From assembly GCF_003260265.1 (NCBI RefSeq), contig NZ_QITQ01000003.1, positions 218,962-282,961 on the forward strand: a DNA stretch of 64,000 bases, in the 5' to 3' direction. The stretch is from Roseovarius amoyensis (GTDB lineage: Bacteria > Pseudomonadota > Alphaproteobacteria > Rhodobacterales > Rhodobacteraceae). Below, one piece after another: positions 45,086 through 55,513 of the stretch. The notes under the pieces were generated by a model that saw only the letters and a program-made list of their open reading frames with translations, did not search any database and was not told the DNA's origin. Numbering within the stretch: position 1 is the first letter of the stretch; every line of letters begins with the position of its first letter. A program made the translations under genes and the position numbers.

Positions 45086-46753
45086 TCAGCCCGCCGTCAT
45101 CGCCGTGCCCAGCCGGGCGGCGCGCCCGCCCTGCCCCTCGCTGCCCAGAGACCGGCACAGAATCGCCACCGGCACCAGCCCGAACGCCACCAGCACCAGC
45201 GACGGCACCGCCGCCTCGGCCAGGCGTTCGTCGGCGGCCAGGCGGTGGGCCTGCACCGCCAGCGTCTGGAAATTGAACGGATGCAGGATCAGCGTCGCGG
45301 GAAGTTCCTTCATCGCGTCGACAAAGACGATCAGCAGCGCCGTCAGAACCGAGGCCCGCGCCACCGGCAGGTGCACCCGCCACAGCAGGCGCGGTCCGCT
45401 TTGCCCCAGCGACCGGCCGATGGCGTCGTAATGGTGCGGAATGGTCGCCATGCCGCTGTCATAGGCATTCAGCGCAGCGGCCATGAAGCGGGCGGAATAG
45501 GCCACCACCATCAGCCAGATCGACCCAGTAATCAGCAGCCCGGTGTCGATGCCGAAACGCGCCTCCATCGCCGCGTCGATAAGGTTGTCGAGCGCGGCCA
45601 TCGGCACCATCAGCCCGACCGCGATCACGCCCCCCGGCACGGCATAGCCCATACCCGCGCCGAGCACGATCAGCTTTGAGGTACGGGTGGGCCGGGTGCG
45701 GGCGCGAAACCCGATCAGCACCGCGCCGATCACCGTCAGCACCGCCGCGACCCCGGCCACGGTGACCGAGTTGCGCATCAGCCCCACATAGCGCGGCGAC
45801 AGCAGGTCCTGCCCCGACCCAAACGCCATCGTCCCCAGCATCACCACAGGAATGACAAAGCCCAGCAGAACCGGCAGCAGGCACAGGCCAAAGGCCAGCC
45901 ATCCGGCGGCGCCGGTCAGGCGGGGGCGTTCCATTGCCTCGAACCGCACGCCGCGCCCGGCGGTGCGCGCCCGGCCCCGCTGCGCGCGTTCCAACCCCGC
46001 GACCAGCAGCGCGAACGCCAGCAGGCACAACGACAGCTGCGCCGCCGCCGGGCGGTCGCCCAGGCTGAACCACGCCTGGTAGATGCCGGTGGCAAAGGTC
46101 TGGACGTTGAAGAACGCGACGGTGCCATAGTCGGCGATGGTTTCCATCACCGCCAGCAGCGCGCCCCCGGCAATGGCCGGCCGCGCCATCGGCAGCGCCA
46201 CCCGCAGGAATGCCTGCGCCGGGGACCGCCCCAGCGTGCGCGCAACCAGAAAGGCGTTGGCCGATTGCTGCCGGAACGATGCCCGCGCCAGCAGATAGAC
46301 ATAGGGGTACAGCACCACCGTCAGCATCAGCGCCGCGCCGCCCAGGCTGCGCACCTCGGGGAACCAGTAATCGCGCGGCCCCCAGCCGGTGACATCGCGC
46401 AAGAGCGTCTGCACCGGGCCGGGGTGATCCAGCAGATAGGTATAGGCATAGGCCATCACATAGGCCGGAAACGCCAGCGGCAGCGCCAGCGCAACCTCCA
46501 GCCAGCGCACACCGGGAAAGCGATAGACCGTGACCAGCCATGCCGTGACCGACCCGATCACGGCGGTCGAACCGCCGACGATCACGACAAGGATCAGCGT
46601 GGTGCGCGCATAGCGCGGCATCACCGTCGACAGGACCTCGGACCAGGTTTGCATATCGCCGGTGAACGCCGCCAGCACAGCGGCCAGGATCGGCGCCACG
46701 CAGACGGCGACGACGACCCAGGCAAGGCGGTGCAGAAGGTTTTCGGTCGTCAT
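45086..46753 (-). CDS. Fe(III)-type ABC transporter permease (FbpB-like, double domain)
   Basis: This 555-aa inner-membrane protein has two fused permease domains, as in FbpB/AfuB of ferric iron importers. EAA-type loops are visible in ARTLGRSPAQAFLRVALPMA (first half) and AIGRSLGQSGPRLLWRVHLP (second half). About 12 membrane segments are expected. Unusually, no binding protein or ATPase gene adjoins it; both must lie elsewhere. It ends an operon of iron-linked genes running left from 48776. Confidence 0.9.
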   Translation of the reverse strand: MTTENLLHRLAWVVVAVCVAPILAAVLAAFTGDMQTWSEVLSTVMPRYARTTLILVVIVGGSTAVIGSVTAWLVTVYRFPGVRWLEVALALPLAFPAYVMAYAYTYLLDHPGPVQTLLRDVTGWGPRDYWFPEVRSLGGAALMLTVVLYPYVYLLARASFRQQSANAFLVARTLGRSPAQAFLRVALPMARPAIAGGALLAVMETIADYGTVAFFNVQTFATGIYQAWFSLGDRPAAAQLSLCLLAFALLVAGLERAQRGRARTAGRGVRFEAMERPRLTGAAGWLAFGLCLLPVLLGFVIPVVMLGTMAFGSGQDLLSPRYVGLMRNSVTVAGVAAVLTVIGAVLIGFRARTRPTRTSKLIVLGAGMGYAVPGGVIAVGLMVPMAALDNLIDAAMEARFGIDTGLLITGSIWLMVVAYSARFMAAALNAYDSGMATIPHHYDAIGRSLGQSGPRLLWRVHLPVARASVLTALLIVFVDAMKELPATLILHPFNFQTLAVQAHRLAADERLAEAAVPSLVLVAFGLVPVAILCRSLGSEGQGGRAARLGTAMTAG

Positions 46754-46841
46754 CGGGGCTCCGGTCGGCGGCAGCGGTCAGGATACGGGATTTGCCACAG
46801 ACCGCCGCCGGATACCAGCGTCAAGCCGGACCGTCCCCGGC

Positions 46842-47222
46842 CTAGCGGTCGAGCAGTTTCGCCGTTTCGAGGTAAACCTCGCCCACACCTTTCAGCCGGG
46901 CCGGGTTGTCGCCCTCGGACGACAGGTGGACCTCTTCCAGAACGGCGGGCAGCGCGCCCAGTTCTTCGTTGATCCTGGCCAGCGCCACCTCGATCGTATA
47001 GGTCAGCTGGTGCACTTCTTCCATGTCCTGCCCTGTCAGCGGATCACGCGCCAGCACCTCTTCCATACGGCGGTTGTAGGTGACGAAGTTGTCCATCGCC
47101 TGCGCCAGGGTTTCGGACGGTTCGGGTTCGTAATGCGATACGCCTTCCTCGGCCATGCCCGGCGTCATGCCGGCAAACGCGATAGCGGCGGAAGCGGCCA
47201 GGATTTTCAGTGTGGTCTTCAT
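46842..47222 (-). CDS. Small exported helical protein (DUF6746-like)
   Basis: This 126-aa protein has a signal peptide (MKTTLKILAASAAIAFAGMT, cleavage near PGMAEE) and an all-helical mature part: TLAQAMDNFVTYNRRMEEVL, then LTYTIEVALARINEELGALP. It resembles DUF6746, a family of unknown role. It sits between the FbpB-like permease and the PiuC-like gene, so a periplasmic part in iron handling is plausible. Confidence 0.75.
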   Translation of the reverse strand: MKTTLKILAASAAIAFAGMTPGMAEEGVSHYEPEPSETLAQAMDNFVTYNRRMEEVLARDPLTGQDMEEVHQLTYTIEVALARINEELGALPAVLEEVHLSSEGDNPARLKGVGEVYLETAKLLDR

Positions 47223-47270
47223 GTCTGTTTTCCTCGGGGTTGGAATGTCTGGCTGCCTGGTGCGTCGAGG

Positions 47271-47930
47271 TCAGTCATCGGCCCACATCCGCATTAGGTT
47301 GCTTTTTGCCTTGAAAAGCCGGTCGAATGCCGGCGTCTTGCCTTGTTGGTCGAACAGCGCACGCGCAGCGACGTCGAGATCGTGCAGCACCTCGCGGCGG
47401 GCGGGGTCGCGCACCCAGCTGGTAACCCAGCCGACCACGGCCATGCGTTCGCCGCGCGTGACCGGCTCGACCCGGTGCAGCGCCGAGGTGGGGTAAAGCA
47501 CCATGTCGCCGGCCTCCACCCGGATCACGCGATCCTCCATCGCGTCCTCGATCACCAGGCCGCCGCCCTCGTATTCCTCGGTACTGCTGAGCGGCAGGGT
47601 AAAGGACAGGTCGGTGCGCGCGCCCTGCATGATCGGGTCATCGACATGGGTTCCGTATTCCATCCCCGGCCCGTAGCGCGACACCAGCATCCGGGCGAAC
47701 CCGCGCGGGCGCGCGACCGAGCGAAAGACCTCGTTCGCCATCAGCCGCTTGCGCACCTGTTCCAGCACGGCCTCCAGCGCCTCGCCCGGGCTGGCCTGCA
47801 GGTTGGCCTTGACGTCGCGGGCATAACGGCCGGCGGTGGACTTGCCGTCGGTAAAGTCCAGCCCCTCCGCCGCCTCGTGCAGCGTGGCCAGCATGTGCTT
47901 GTCGAGCACGTCACCGATGACAATGAACAT
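47271..47930 (-). CDS. PiuC/YbiX-type Fe(II)/2-oxoglutarate-dependent hydroxylase
   Basis: This 219-aa PKHD-type hydroxylase has the double-stranded beta-helix iron site: His and Asp in YGTHVDDPIM (near residue 98) and the distal His in YPTSALHRVEPVTRGERM, with Arg for 2-oxoglutarate. Family members (PiuC in Pseudomonas, YbiX in E. coli) go with siderophore receptors and iron uptake. It lies between two exported-protein genes of the same operon. Confidence 0.92.
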   Translation of the reverse strand: MFIVIGDVLDKHMLATLHEAAEGLDFTDGKSTAGRYARDVKANLQASPGEALEAVLEQVRKRLMANEVFRSVARPRGFARMLVSRYGPGMEYGTHVDDPIMQGARTDLSFTLPLSSTEEYEGGGLVIEDAMEDRVIRVEAGDMVLYPTSALHRVEPVTRGERMAVVGWVTSWVRDPARREVLHDLDVAARALFDQQGKTPAFDRLFKAKSNLMRMWADD

Positions 47931-47942
47931 GGGGCAGCGTTC

Positions 47943-48776
47943 CTATTTCAGCCGGACCGCGGCGAATTCCATCCGCGCGGCGGCGCCGAAGATCGCGCCC
48001 GGGTCCATGTTGAAATCGCCCTGCCCCTGAAGATCCCCAAATACAGTGTCGGTGGCCATGACCGCATCGAGCATCTTTTGCGCGGCCTTGGCGACATCGG
48101 CATCAGCGCCATCGGTCATTACCGTCAGCCGGTCGCGCACCACCTGCAGAAAGCCCCAGCTGTCCTGGTATTCGTGCAGGTTGGCCAGTTTTCCGCCCTC
48201 GGTGGCGACGGTGTATTCGTCGCCCGCCACGCGGGTCAGCGCGATCAGCCCGGCGATGCGGTGCGCAACGGGGGCGTCGGCGCGGGCCTCGTCGATGGTG
48301 GCGGCGACGCGGTCATATAGCTGGCTGATCTCGGCCATGGGTGCCCCGGCCTCTGCCGCGTCGGCCAGCGCGGTGATCTCGGCCTTCAGCCGATCAAGAC
48401 CGCGTTCGGCCAGCGGCGCGGCGACGGCGTCGTATTTTTCCTTGATCGGGTGGCCCATATGGGTGCGGGCGGCGTCCAGGTCGCCCGCCTCGTAGAGCGC
48501 CAGACCGGCGCGCAGGTGGCCCTGCATGAAACCGAGGTCGCGCATCAGCGCGGCGGTCGGGTCCGGCACGGCGCCCTCTCCGCCTTCACCCTCGCCCTCG
48601 CCTTCGCCCTCACCCTCGCCGGCGGCCAGCAGCATGTGCCCGGGTGCGTGCCCGTCCTGCGGCAAAATCGGCGCGGCCGCAGCGGCGGCCCCGGTGACGG
48701 CGGCCGCGAGCGTGCCCAGCATCAGGGTGCGGCGCGCGACGATCTCGCGGCGCGGCTTGTCGGTTTCGTCGGTCAT
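47943..48776 (-). CDS. Tat-exported helical protein with Glu-Gly repeat
   Basis: This 277-aa protein has a twin-arginine signal (VARRTLMLGTLAAAVTGAAA) and then a run of alternating Glu-Gly at about residues 53-68. The rest is helical (ALYEAGDLDAARTHMGHPIK, AEITALADAAEAGAPMAEIS) with no motif I recognise. It is the first gene of the iron-linked operon, so it may act in periplasmic metal handling. The acidic repeat could bind cations. The start at 48776 is chosen because the Tat motif then falls at residues 15-16. A weak TTGACC/17/TACCAA promoter lies near 48837-48809. Confidence 0.75.
   Translation of the reverse strand: MTDETDKPRREIVARRTLMLGTLAAAVTGAAAAAAPILPQDGHAPGHMLLAAGEGEGEGEGEGEGGEGAVPDPTAALMRDLGFMQGHLRAGLALYEAGDLDAARTHMGHPIKEKYDAVAAPLAERGLDRLKAEITALADAAEAGAPMAEISQLYDRVAATIDEARADAPVAHRIAGLIALTRVAGDEYTVATEGGKLANLHEYQDSWGFLQVVRDRLTVMTDGADADVAKAAQKMLDAVMATDTVFGDLQGQGDFNMDPGAIFGAAARMEFAAVRLK
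48576..48620. repeat. Hexanucleotide repeat encoding Glu-Gly
   Basis: About seven near-perfect copies of a 6-base unit (CTCGCC on the plus strand, GGCGAG on the coding strand) encode the Glu-Gly run of the Tat protein. Such in-frame repeats can vary in number by slippage without breaking the gene. Confidence 0.75.
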
Positions 48777-49097
48777 GACTTCCGTCTCCCTGCATTTTCC
48801 GAGTCTTTTGTTTGGTAAGCCGAGCAAAAAAGCAGGTCAACTGTTTCCTAGTACTTTTATCGGGAATTGACGGAGGGGCAACGCCCACCCGCACCTATTA
48901 CAGAGCAACCCCTTTACCAGATGGTAAAATTTGCGATTAGGCCTTGGAATGAAACCGTTTCTCGCCACATGCCAGCACCTGACGTGACGGAAGCTAGGCT
49001 TTACACAAGTCCGGAATCAGGACTACCTTGCGACAATGTGTCGGGGGCCGGTTGCCATGCGGCCGGGACGTGCCCCGTTCAGTTCAGGGAGAACGAT

Positions 49098-50636
49098 ATG
49101 AACATTCTCAGAAACCTGGCGGCTGCATCCGCGATCGTGCTGGCGGCGGCCGGCATCGGTTCGGCGCAGACGCTGAATTTCGCCTATGACGCCGACCCCG
49201 TCTCGCTCGACCCGCACGAGCAGCTTTCGGGCGGCACGCTGCAACTCAGCCACATGGTGTTCGACCCGCTGCTGCGCTGGAACAAGGACCTTGGCTTTGA
49301 CCCGCGCCTGGCCGAAAGCTGGGAACGGGTTGACGACACCACAGTGGTGTTCAAGCTGCGCCAGGGGGTGAAATTCCACTCCGGCAACGACATGACCGCC
49401 GAAGACGTGGTCTGGACAATCGAGCGGCTGAAAGCCTCGCCCGACTTCAAGGGGCTTTTTGCCGGCTGGACGTCGGCCACCGCGCTTGACGACCACACCG
49501 TCGAGATCAAGACCGACGGACCCAGCCCGCTGGTGCTGCACACCGCCACCTATGTCTTTCCGATGGACAAGGCCTTTTACGAGGAAGGCGGCGCAGAAAT
49601 CGCCAAGCATGGCGACAGCTTTGCCAGCCGCAACGTTTCGGGCACCGGCCCCTTCATCGTGGCCGAGCGCGAACAGGGCGTGCGCGTCGTGTTCGAACGC
49701 AACCCCGACTATTGGGACACCGACAGCCCCGGCAACGTGCAGACCGCAATCCTGACCCCGATCAAGGAGGCGCCCACCCGCGTCGCCGCGATCCTGTCGG
49801 GCGATGTCGACTTTATCGCGCCGGTGCCGCCCACCGACCTGGAACGCATCGAGGGCGACGCCAATGTCGACCTGGTGACGATGACCGGCACCCGCATCAT
49901 CACGCTGCAGATGAACCAGAACCGCAACGAGGCGCTGGCCAACGTCAAGGTGCGCCAGGCGATCGTTCATGCCATCAACAACGAAGGCATCGTCGAGAAG
50001 ATCATGAAGGGCTTCGGCACCGTCGCGGCGCAGCAATCGCCCAAGGGCTATGTCGGCCACAACCCCAACCTGACGCCGCGCTTTGACCTGGACAAGGCCA
50101 AGGCGCTGATGGCCGAAGCGGGCTATGCCGACGGGTTCAAGGCGACGATGATGTGCCCCAACAACCGCTACGTCAACGACTACAAGATCTGCGAAGCGGC
50201 GGCGGCGATGCTGGCCAAGATAGGCATCGAGATCGACCTGACCACCATGCCCAAGGCGCAGTACTGGCCCAAGTATGACGAACGCGCCGCCGACATCATG
50301 ATGATCGGCTGGCATTCGGACACCGAGGACAGCGCCAACTTCAACGAGTTCCTGACCATGACCCCCAACGCCGACACCGGTCGCGGGCAGTACAACTCGG
50401 GCAACTACTCGAATGAACAGGTGGACCAGCTGACCCTGGACTCGCTGACCGAGACCGACCCGGAAAAACGGGCCGAGATACTGCAGCAGGTGGAAAAAAT
50501 CCTCTATGACGAGGCCGCCTTCGTTCCGCTGCACTGGCAGGACCTGGCCTGGGCCGCGCGCAAGGGCGTCGACATCGAGCCGGTGCTCAACGTGATGAAC
50601 TTCCCCTACCTGGGCGATCTGGTCATCGACGAATGA
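49098..50636 (+). CDS. Peptide/nickel-type ABC transporter substrate-binding protein (DppA family)
   Basis: This periplasmic solute receptor of 512 aa has a signal peptide (MNILRNLAAASAIVLAAAGI, cleavage near GSAQTL). The SBP family 5 motif AESWERVDDTTVVFKLRQGV and the later KVRQAIVHAINNEGIVEKIM are present. Family 5 receptors bind dipeptides, oligopeptides, nickel complexes or glycosides, so the exact ligand is open. GGGAGA precedes the start at 49098. It is followed by two permease and two ATPase genes. Confidence 0.93.
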   Translation: MNILRNLAAASAIVLAAAGIGSAQTLNFAYDADPVSLDPHEQLSGGTLQLSHMVFDPLLRWNKDLGFDPRLAESWERVDDTTVVFKLRQGVKFHSGNDMTAEDVVWTIERLKASPDFKGLFAGWTSATALDDHTVEIKTDGPSPLVLHTATYVFPMDKAFYEEGGAEIAKHGDSFASRNVSGTGPFIVAEREQGVRVVFERNPDYWDTDSPGNVQTAILTPIKEAPTRVAAILSGDVDFIAPVPPTDLERIEGDANVDLVTMTGTRIITLQMNQNRNEALANVKVRQAIVHAINNEGIVEKIMKGFGTVAAQQSPKGYVGHNPNLTPRFDLDKAKALMAEAGYADGFKATMMCPNNRYVNDYKICEAAAAMLAKIGIEIDLTTMPKAQYWPKYDERAADIMMIGWHSDTEDSANFNEFLTMTPNADTGRGQYNSGNYSNEQVDQLTLDSLTETDPEKRAEILQQVEKILYDEAAFVPLHWQDLAWAARKGVDIEPVLNVMNFPYLGDLVIDE

Positions 50637-50720
50637 TCGAATGACGGTGGGCCGGGCCAAACCCGGCCCACCGGTTTCCTGACCGTCCCGGGGTTGACCC
50701 GAGACCGCTTTCGGACTTAC

Positions 50721-50745
50721 GAGACCCCGATCAAATCCGGGGCTC
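50721..50745. repeat. Palindromic element between binding protein and permease genes
   Basis: Arms GAGACCCCG and CGGGGCTC pair with one bulged base around a short loop. It resembles the CCGG-rich palindromes at 44404 and 57490 and lies 40 bases before the first permease gene. It may lower downstream expression relative to the receptor gene, as is common for such hairpins. Confidence 0.4.
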
Positions 50746-50784
50746 GACGCCCCCCTTCAGCCGCTGCCAGAGAAACCCGCGCCG

Positions 50785-51771
50785 ATGCACATTATCGCCT
50801 TTCTCATCCGCCGCGCGGTCCAGGCCGTGATCGTGATGTTCGTCATCTCGCTCATCGGATTTTCGATCCAGGACAACCTCGGCGACCCGCTGCGCGAACT
50901 TGTCGGCCAGTCGGTCTCGGAGGCCGACCGCGAGGCGCTGCGTGACGAGCTGGGCCTGAACGACCCCTTCCTGGTGCAATACGCCCGCTTTCTCGGCAAT
51001 GCAGTTCAGGGCGATCTTGGCACTTCGTACTTTTTCAAGCGCCCGGCACTGGACGTGATCCTGGACAAGTTCCCGGCCACGTTCGAGCTGGTCCTCGGCG
51101 CCACATTCATCTTTGTCGGGCTGTCGATCCCGGGCGGCATCTATTGTGCCATCCACCGCGACAGCTGGTTGACGCGGATCATCATGACCGGCTCGATCAT
51201 CGGCATATCGGTACCGGTCTTTCTGACCGCGATCATGCTGGTGTGGCTCTTCGGGGTCGAACTGGGCTGGTTGCCCGCCTTTGGCCGCGGCGACACGGTC
51301 GAGCTACCCTGGGGGTGGGACACCGGTCTCCTGACACTTGACGGATGGGCACACCTGGTCCTGCCCTCGATCGCACTTTCGTCGATCATGCTGCCGCTTT
51401 TCATCCGCCTGATCCGGGCCGAGATGATGGAAACCATGGGCACCGACTATGTCCGTTTCGCCCGCGCCAAGGGATTGTCGACCGCACGGGTGCGCTATGT
51501 GCATGCGTTCCGCAACACGCTGCTGCCGGTGGTCACGGTGGGCGGGCTGATGATCGGCACACTGATCGCCTATACCATCCTGACCGAGACCGTGTTCCAG
51601 TGGCCGGGGATGGGTTTTCTCTTTCTCGAGGCGGTGAACCGGGTCGATACCCCGCTGATCATCGCCTACATCATCGTCGTCGGGCTGATCTTTGTCGTCG
51701 TCAACACCATCGTCGATTTCGTCTACACGCTGATCAATCCGATGGTGAAACTGCCGGGGGCCAAGGCATGA
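50785..51771 (+). CDS. Dipeptide-type ABC transporter permease (DppB family)
   Basis: This 328-aa permease has six membrane segments, starting with FLIRRAVQAVIVMFVISLIG. The EAA loop is TMGTDYVRFARAKGLSTARV, and the signature LGLNDPFLVQYARFLGNAVQ lies in the N-terminal periplasmic loop. It forms the channel with the next permease. Its stop overlaps the next start (ATGA). Confidence 0.94.
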   Translation: MHIIAFLIRRAVQAVIVMFVISLIGFSIQDNLGDPLRELVGQSVSEADREALRDELGLNDPFLVQYARFLGNAVQGDLGTSYFFKRPALDVILDKFPATFELVLGATFIFVGLSIPGGIYCAIHRDSWLTRIIMTGSIIGISVPVFLTAIMLVWLFGVELGWLPAFGRGDTVELPWGWDTGLLTLDGWAHLVLPSIALSSIMLPLFIRLIRAEMMETMGTDYVRFARAKGLSTARVRYVHAFRNTLLPVVTVGGLMIGTLIAYTILTETVFQWPGMGFLFLEAVNRVDTPLIIAYIIVVGLIFVVVNTIVDFVYTLINPMVKLPGAKA

Positions 51772-52676
51772 TTACCTGGCGCGGTGTCCTTTCACGTTTC
51801 CTGGGCGATCCGGTGGCAATCGGTGCCGGTGTGGTGCTGCTGGTGCTGGTTCTGATGGCGGTCTTTGCGCCGCTTCTTGCGCCGCAAAACCCCTATGACC
51901 TGATGCAGATCGACATCATGGACAGCGAAATGCCCCCCGCGTGGCGCGCAGGCGGGGATGAACGTTTCCTTCTGGGAACCGACACGCAGGGCCGCGGGGT
52001 GCTGAGCACCATCATGTACGGCACGGGTATCTCGCTGCTGATCGGCGCAGGCGCGGTGGTGGTGCAGGCGGTGCTGGGCATCACCCTGGGGCTGATCGCG
52101 GGCTATCGCGGCGGCTGGGTCGATGCCTTCCTGATGCGGCTGGCCGATATCCAGATGTCGCTCTCCACCCTGATGATCGCGATCATCGTGCTGGCGATCT
52201 TTTCGGCCGGCTTCGACGCCAACACCTATGCAGATTACGCCATCTTCATGCTGATCCTGATCATCGGCGTGGCCGAATGGCCGAAATTCGCGCGCACCGT
52301 GCGGTCATCCGTTCTGGGCGAAAAGAACAAGGAATATGTCGATGCCGCCCGCGTCATCGGCCTGCCGCCGCGGCGCATCATGTGGGGGCATATCCTGCCC
52401 AACACGCTGACGCCGGTGCTGGTGATCTCGACCATCCAGGTGGCCGAGGCAATCATGACCGAGGCGGCGCTGTCATTTCTCGGGCTGGGGATGCCGGTTG
52501 ACAGGCCCTCGCTGGGCTCTCTCATCCGCTCGGGGTTCGAGTTCATCTTTTCGGGGTCATGGTGGATCACCTTCTACCCGGCAATGGTGCTGATCGCGCT
52601 GGTGCTGGCGCTGAACCTGCTGGGCGACTGGATGCGCGACGTGCTGAACCCGAAACTGCGGCGGGGAGAGGACTGA
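51768..52676 (+). CDS. Dipeptide-type ABC transporter permease (DppC family)
   Basis: This 302-aa permease starts MITWRGVLSRFLGDPVAIGA. The N-terminal segment VVLLVLVLMAVFAPLLAPQN and FLLGTDTQGRGVLSTIMYGT are typical of DppC, and the EAA loop is YVDAARVIGLPPRRIMWGHI. It overlaps both neighbours. It pairs with the DppB-like permease. Confidence 0.94.
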   Translation: MITWRGVLSRFLGDPVAIGAGVVLLVLVLMAVFAPLLAPQNPYDLMQIDIMDSEMPPAWRAGGDERFLLGTDTQGRGVLSTIMYGTGISLLIGAGAVVVQAVLGITLGLIAGYRGGWVDAFLMRLADIQMSLSTLMIAIIVLAIFSAGFDANTYADYAIFMLILIIGVAEWPKFARTVRSSVLGEKNKEYVDAARVIGLPPRRIMWGHILPNTLTPVLVISTIQVAEAIMTEAALSFLGLGMPVDRPSLGSLIRSGFEFIFSGSWWITFYPAMVLIALVLALNLLGDWMRDVLNPKLRRGED

Positions 52677-53640
52677 TGCCGATGCTCGAAGTGCGCGATC
52701 TGCATGTCGCCTTTCCGCAGGGAAAAACCGACGAGGTCGAGGCCCTGCGCGGCGTCGATCTGCACCTGTCCAAGGGCGAGCGGCTGGGCGTTGTCGGCGA
52801 ATCCGGCGCCGGCAAGTCGATGCTGGCCTTTGCCATCCTCAACCTGATCGCCGAACCGGGGCGCGTCAGCGATGGCGAGATCATCTTTCACGGCCAGAAC
52901 CTGCTGGATCTGAGCGAACGCGAAATTCGCCGCATCCGTGGCAACCGCATCTCGATGATATTTCAGGACCCGATGGTGACGCTGAACCCGGTGCTGACCA
53001 TTGGCACCCAGATGATGGAAACCCTGCGCGCCCATCGCCGAATTTCCGATGCCGAGGCGCGCCGGCTGTGCATCGAGAAACTGAAAGAGGTCTCGATCCC
53101 CTCGGCAGACTCGCGGATGGAGGCCTATCCGCATGAACTCTCGGGCGGGCTGCGCCAGCGGGTCGTCATCGCCATCGCGCTGCTGACTGACCCCGAACTG
53201 ATCATCGCCGACGAACCGACGACCGCGCTCGACGTCACCATCCAGGCCGAGATCATGGCCCTGATCCTCAAGCTCTGCCGCGAAAAGGACGTGGCGCTGA
53301 TCCTGATCACCCACGACCTGGGCGTCGTGGCCGAGGTGACCGAGCGGATCATGATCATGTATGCCGGCAAATGCGTCGAAGAGGGGCCAACCCGGCAGAT
53401 CATCGACGCGCCACGCCACCCCTATACCTATGGCCTGTTGCGGGCGCTGCCGCAAAAGGTCGGGCGCGGTCAGCGGCTTTACCAGATACCGGGCTCGATG
53501 CCACCCATCACCGCCCTGCCCTCTGGCTGCGCCTATCACCCGCGCTGCGAGCGTGTCACCGACCGCTGCCGCCGTGAAATCCCCGAACTTGGCGACGGCA
53601 CCGCCTGTTTCAGCCCGCTCACCCCGGTCGAGGCTGCATC

Positions 53641-53644
<4 letters not shown>
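52676..53644 (+). CDS. Dipeptide-type ABC transporter ATPase (DppD family)
   Basis: This 322-aa ATPase has Walker A GESGAGKS (about 41-48), Q-loop FQDPMVTLNPVLTIG, signature LSGGLRQRVVIA, Walker B ELIIADEPTTALD and switch His in LITHDLGVV. The C-terminal oligopeptide extension with the CAYHPRCERVTDRCR Cys pattern (iron-sulfur-like cluster in some family members) is complete. TGATG overlap with the permease gene. Confidence 0.95.
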
Positions 53645-54612
<968 letters not shown>

Positions 54613-54780
54613 GCGGCAGCGCCGCCCCTGCCCTGCTTCTTTCTGGTTTCAAATACCCATGTCGCACCGCCCCCGCCCCCGCTGCGGGTAAGCCCGTGGC
54701 GCGCGACGGGCACGAAAACGCCCGCCCCGATCACGGGCCGGGCATCATGGCGTGCAGATGATCATGGCGCTTTCTTCCGG

Positions 54781-54798
54781 GCCGTCGTGACGGCCCTG
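54781..54798. terminator. Hairpin between convergent operons
   Basis: A perfect 7-bp stem (GGGCCGT / ACGGCCC) with a 4-base loop lies between the peptide transporter operon and the minus-strand hemP operon. There is no T-run, so termination would be weak or Rho-aided. The rest of 54613-54878 shows no gene. Confidence 0.4.
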
Positions 54799-54878
54799 CT
54801 GTCATGTGACGAATGCACGGCGCACGACACGCTTTTCAGATGCAGCCAAAACCATGTGCCGTACCCCCTTGCCCGTGT

Positions 54879-55352
54879 CTAATGGACAAGGCTGCTGGCC
54901 TGTTCAAACAGCGCCCGTGGCCGCGCCAGGTCGGCGCGCATCAGTTCCAGCCCCGTACACCGGGCGGCCTCGGTAAAGGGCAGCAAGAGCGGCCCTTCGA
55001 TCATCAGCGCGCCGACCAGCATCGCATCCTCGCGCTCTCCCGTTGCGGCCAGCATGACGAAATGGGCGAACACCGCCTCGTCCGAGCTGACGCAGGAGCA
55101 GGCCAGTTTGTGCCGCATCAGCCGCCGGCGGCCGTGACGCGCAAGGGTGGCGAATATCTCTTCCAGCCCGTCCAGTATGGTCTGCGCCGCCTGCGCCCCC
55201 ATCCTTGCATCAAGCATGTGGGCGATACGCGCCATCCCCTGCGCATCGCCCGACCAATAGCGCAACGCCTTGACCAGCAATTGCTCCGGCCCCGTCAGAG
55301 TGTCGATGGCGGCCACCGGAAAGGCGCCGCGCATGTCGCGGTGATGTTTCAT
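54879..55352 (-). CDS. Conserved hypothetical protein downstream of hemP
   Basis: This 157-aa mostly helical protein is not recognised. It has a Cys pair in RHKLACSCVSSDEAVFAHFV and an Arg/His-rich stretch LARHGRRRLMRH before it. There is no signal peptide. Its start at 55352 overlaps the hemP stop (ATGA), so it is translationally coupled to hemP and may act in heme or iron metabolism. A longer frame upstream is merely the hemP region in another frame. Confidence 0.7.
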   Translation of the reverse strand: MKHHRDMRGAFPVAAIDTLTGPEQLLVKALRYWSGDAQGMARIAHMLDARMGAQAAQTILDGLEEIFATLARHGRRRLMRHKLACSCVSSDEAVFAHFVMLAATGEREDAMLVGALMIEGPLLLPFTEAARCTGLELMRADLARPRALFEQASSLVH

Positions 55353-55513
55353 TTTGTCAGGATCAGCTTGCCGGACCGGGTGATCCGAAGGGTGTAAATC
55401 TGCCCGTCCAGCGTGATCGAGGCGGTTGGCCCCTCGCCAATCAGCTTGCGGGCGTCGTATTGCGGCTGCACCGTAGTGTCGAATTCGGTGGCGGACTTGC
55501 GCAACGGGATCAT
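55349..55513 (-). CDS. hemP: Hemin uptake protein HemP
   Basis: This 54-aa protein is a clear HemP: it contains YDARKLIGEGPTASITLDGQ and ends YTLRITRSGKLILTK, the family's hallmark. HemP accompanies heme-uptake systems and in some proteobacteria activates heme receptor genes. Start and stop both overlap neighbouring frames by 4 bases (ATGA), tying it to a 25-codon frame upstream and to the hypothetical gene downstream. An AT-rich region with repeats lies upstream and probably carries iron control. Confidence 0.9.
   Translation of the reverse strand: MIPLRKSATEFDTTVQPQYDARKLIGEGPTASITLDGQIYTLRITRSGKLILTK

Noticed and set aside
48576..48620. CRISPR-like or minisatellite array
   Set aside because: It is a 6-base coding repeat (Glu-Gly) inside a gene. 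I saw no CRISPR array or cas gene anywhere in the window.
49023..50660. 545-codon minus-strand open frame
   Set aside because: It is antisense to the ABC substrate-binding protein gene, which has a signal peptide and family motifs.
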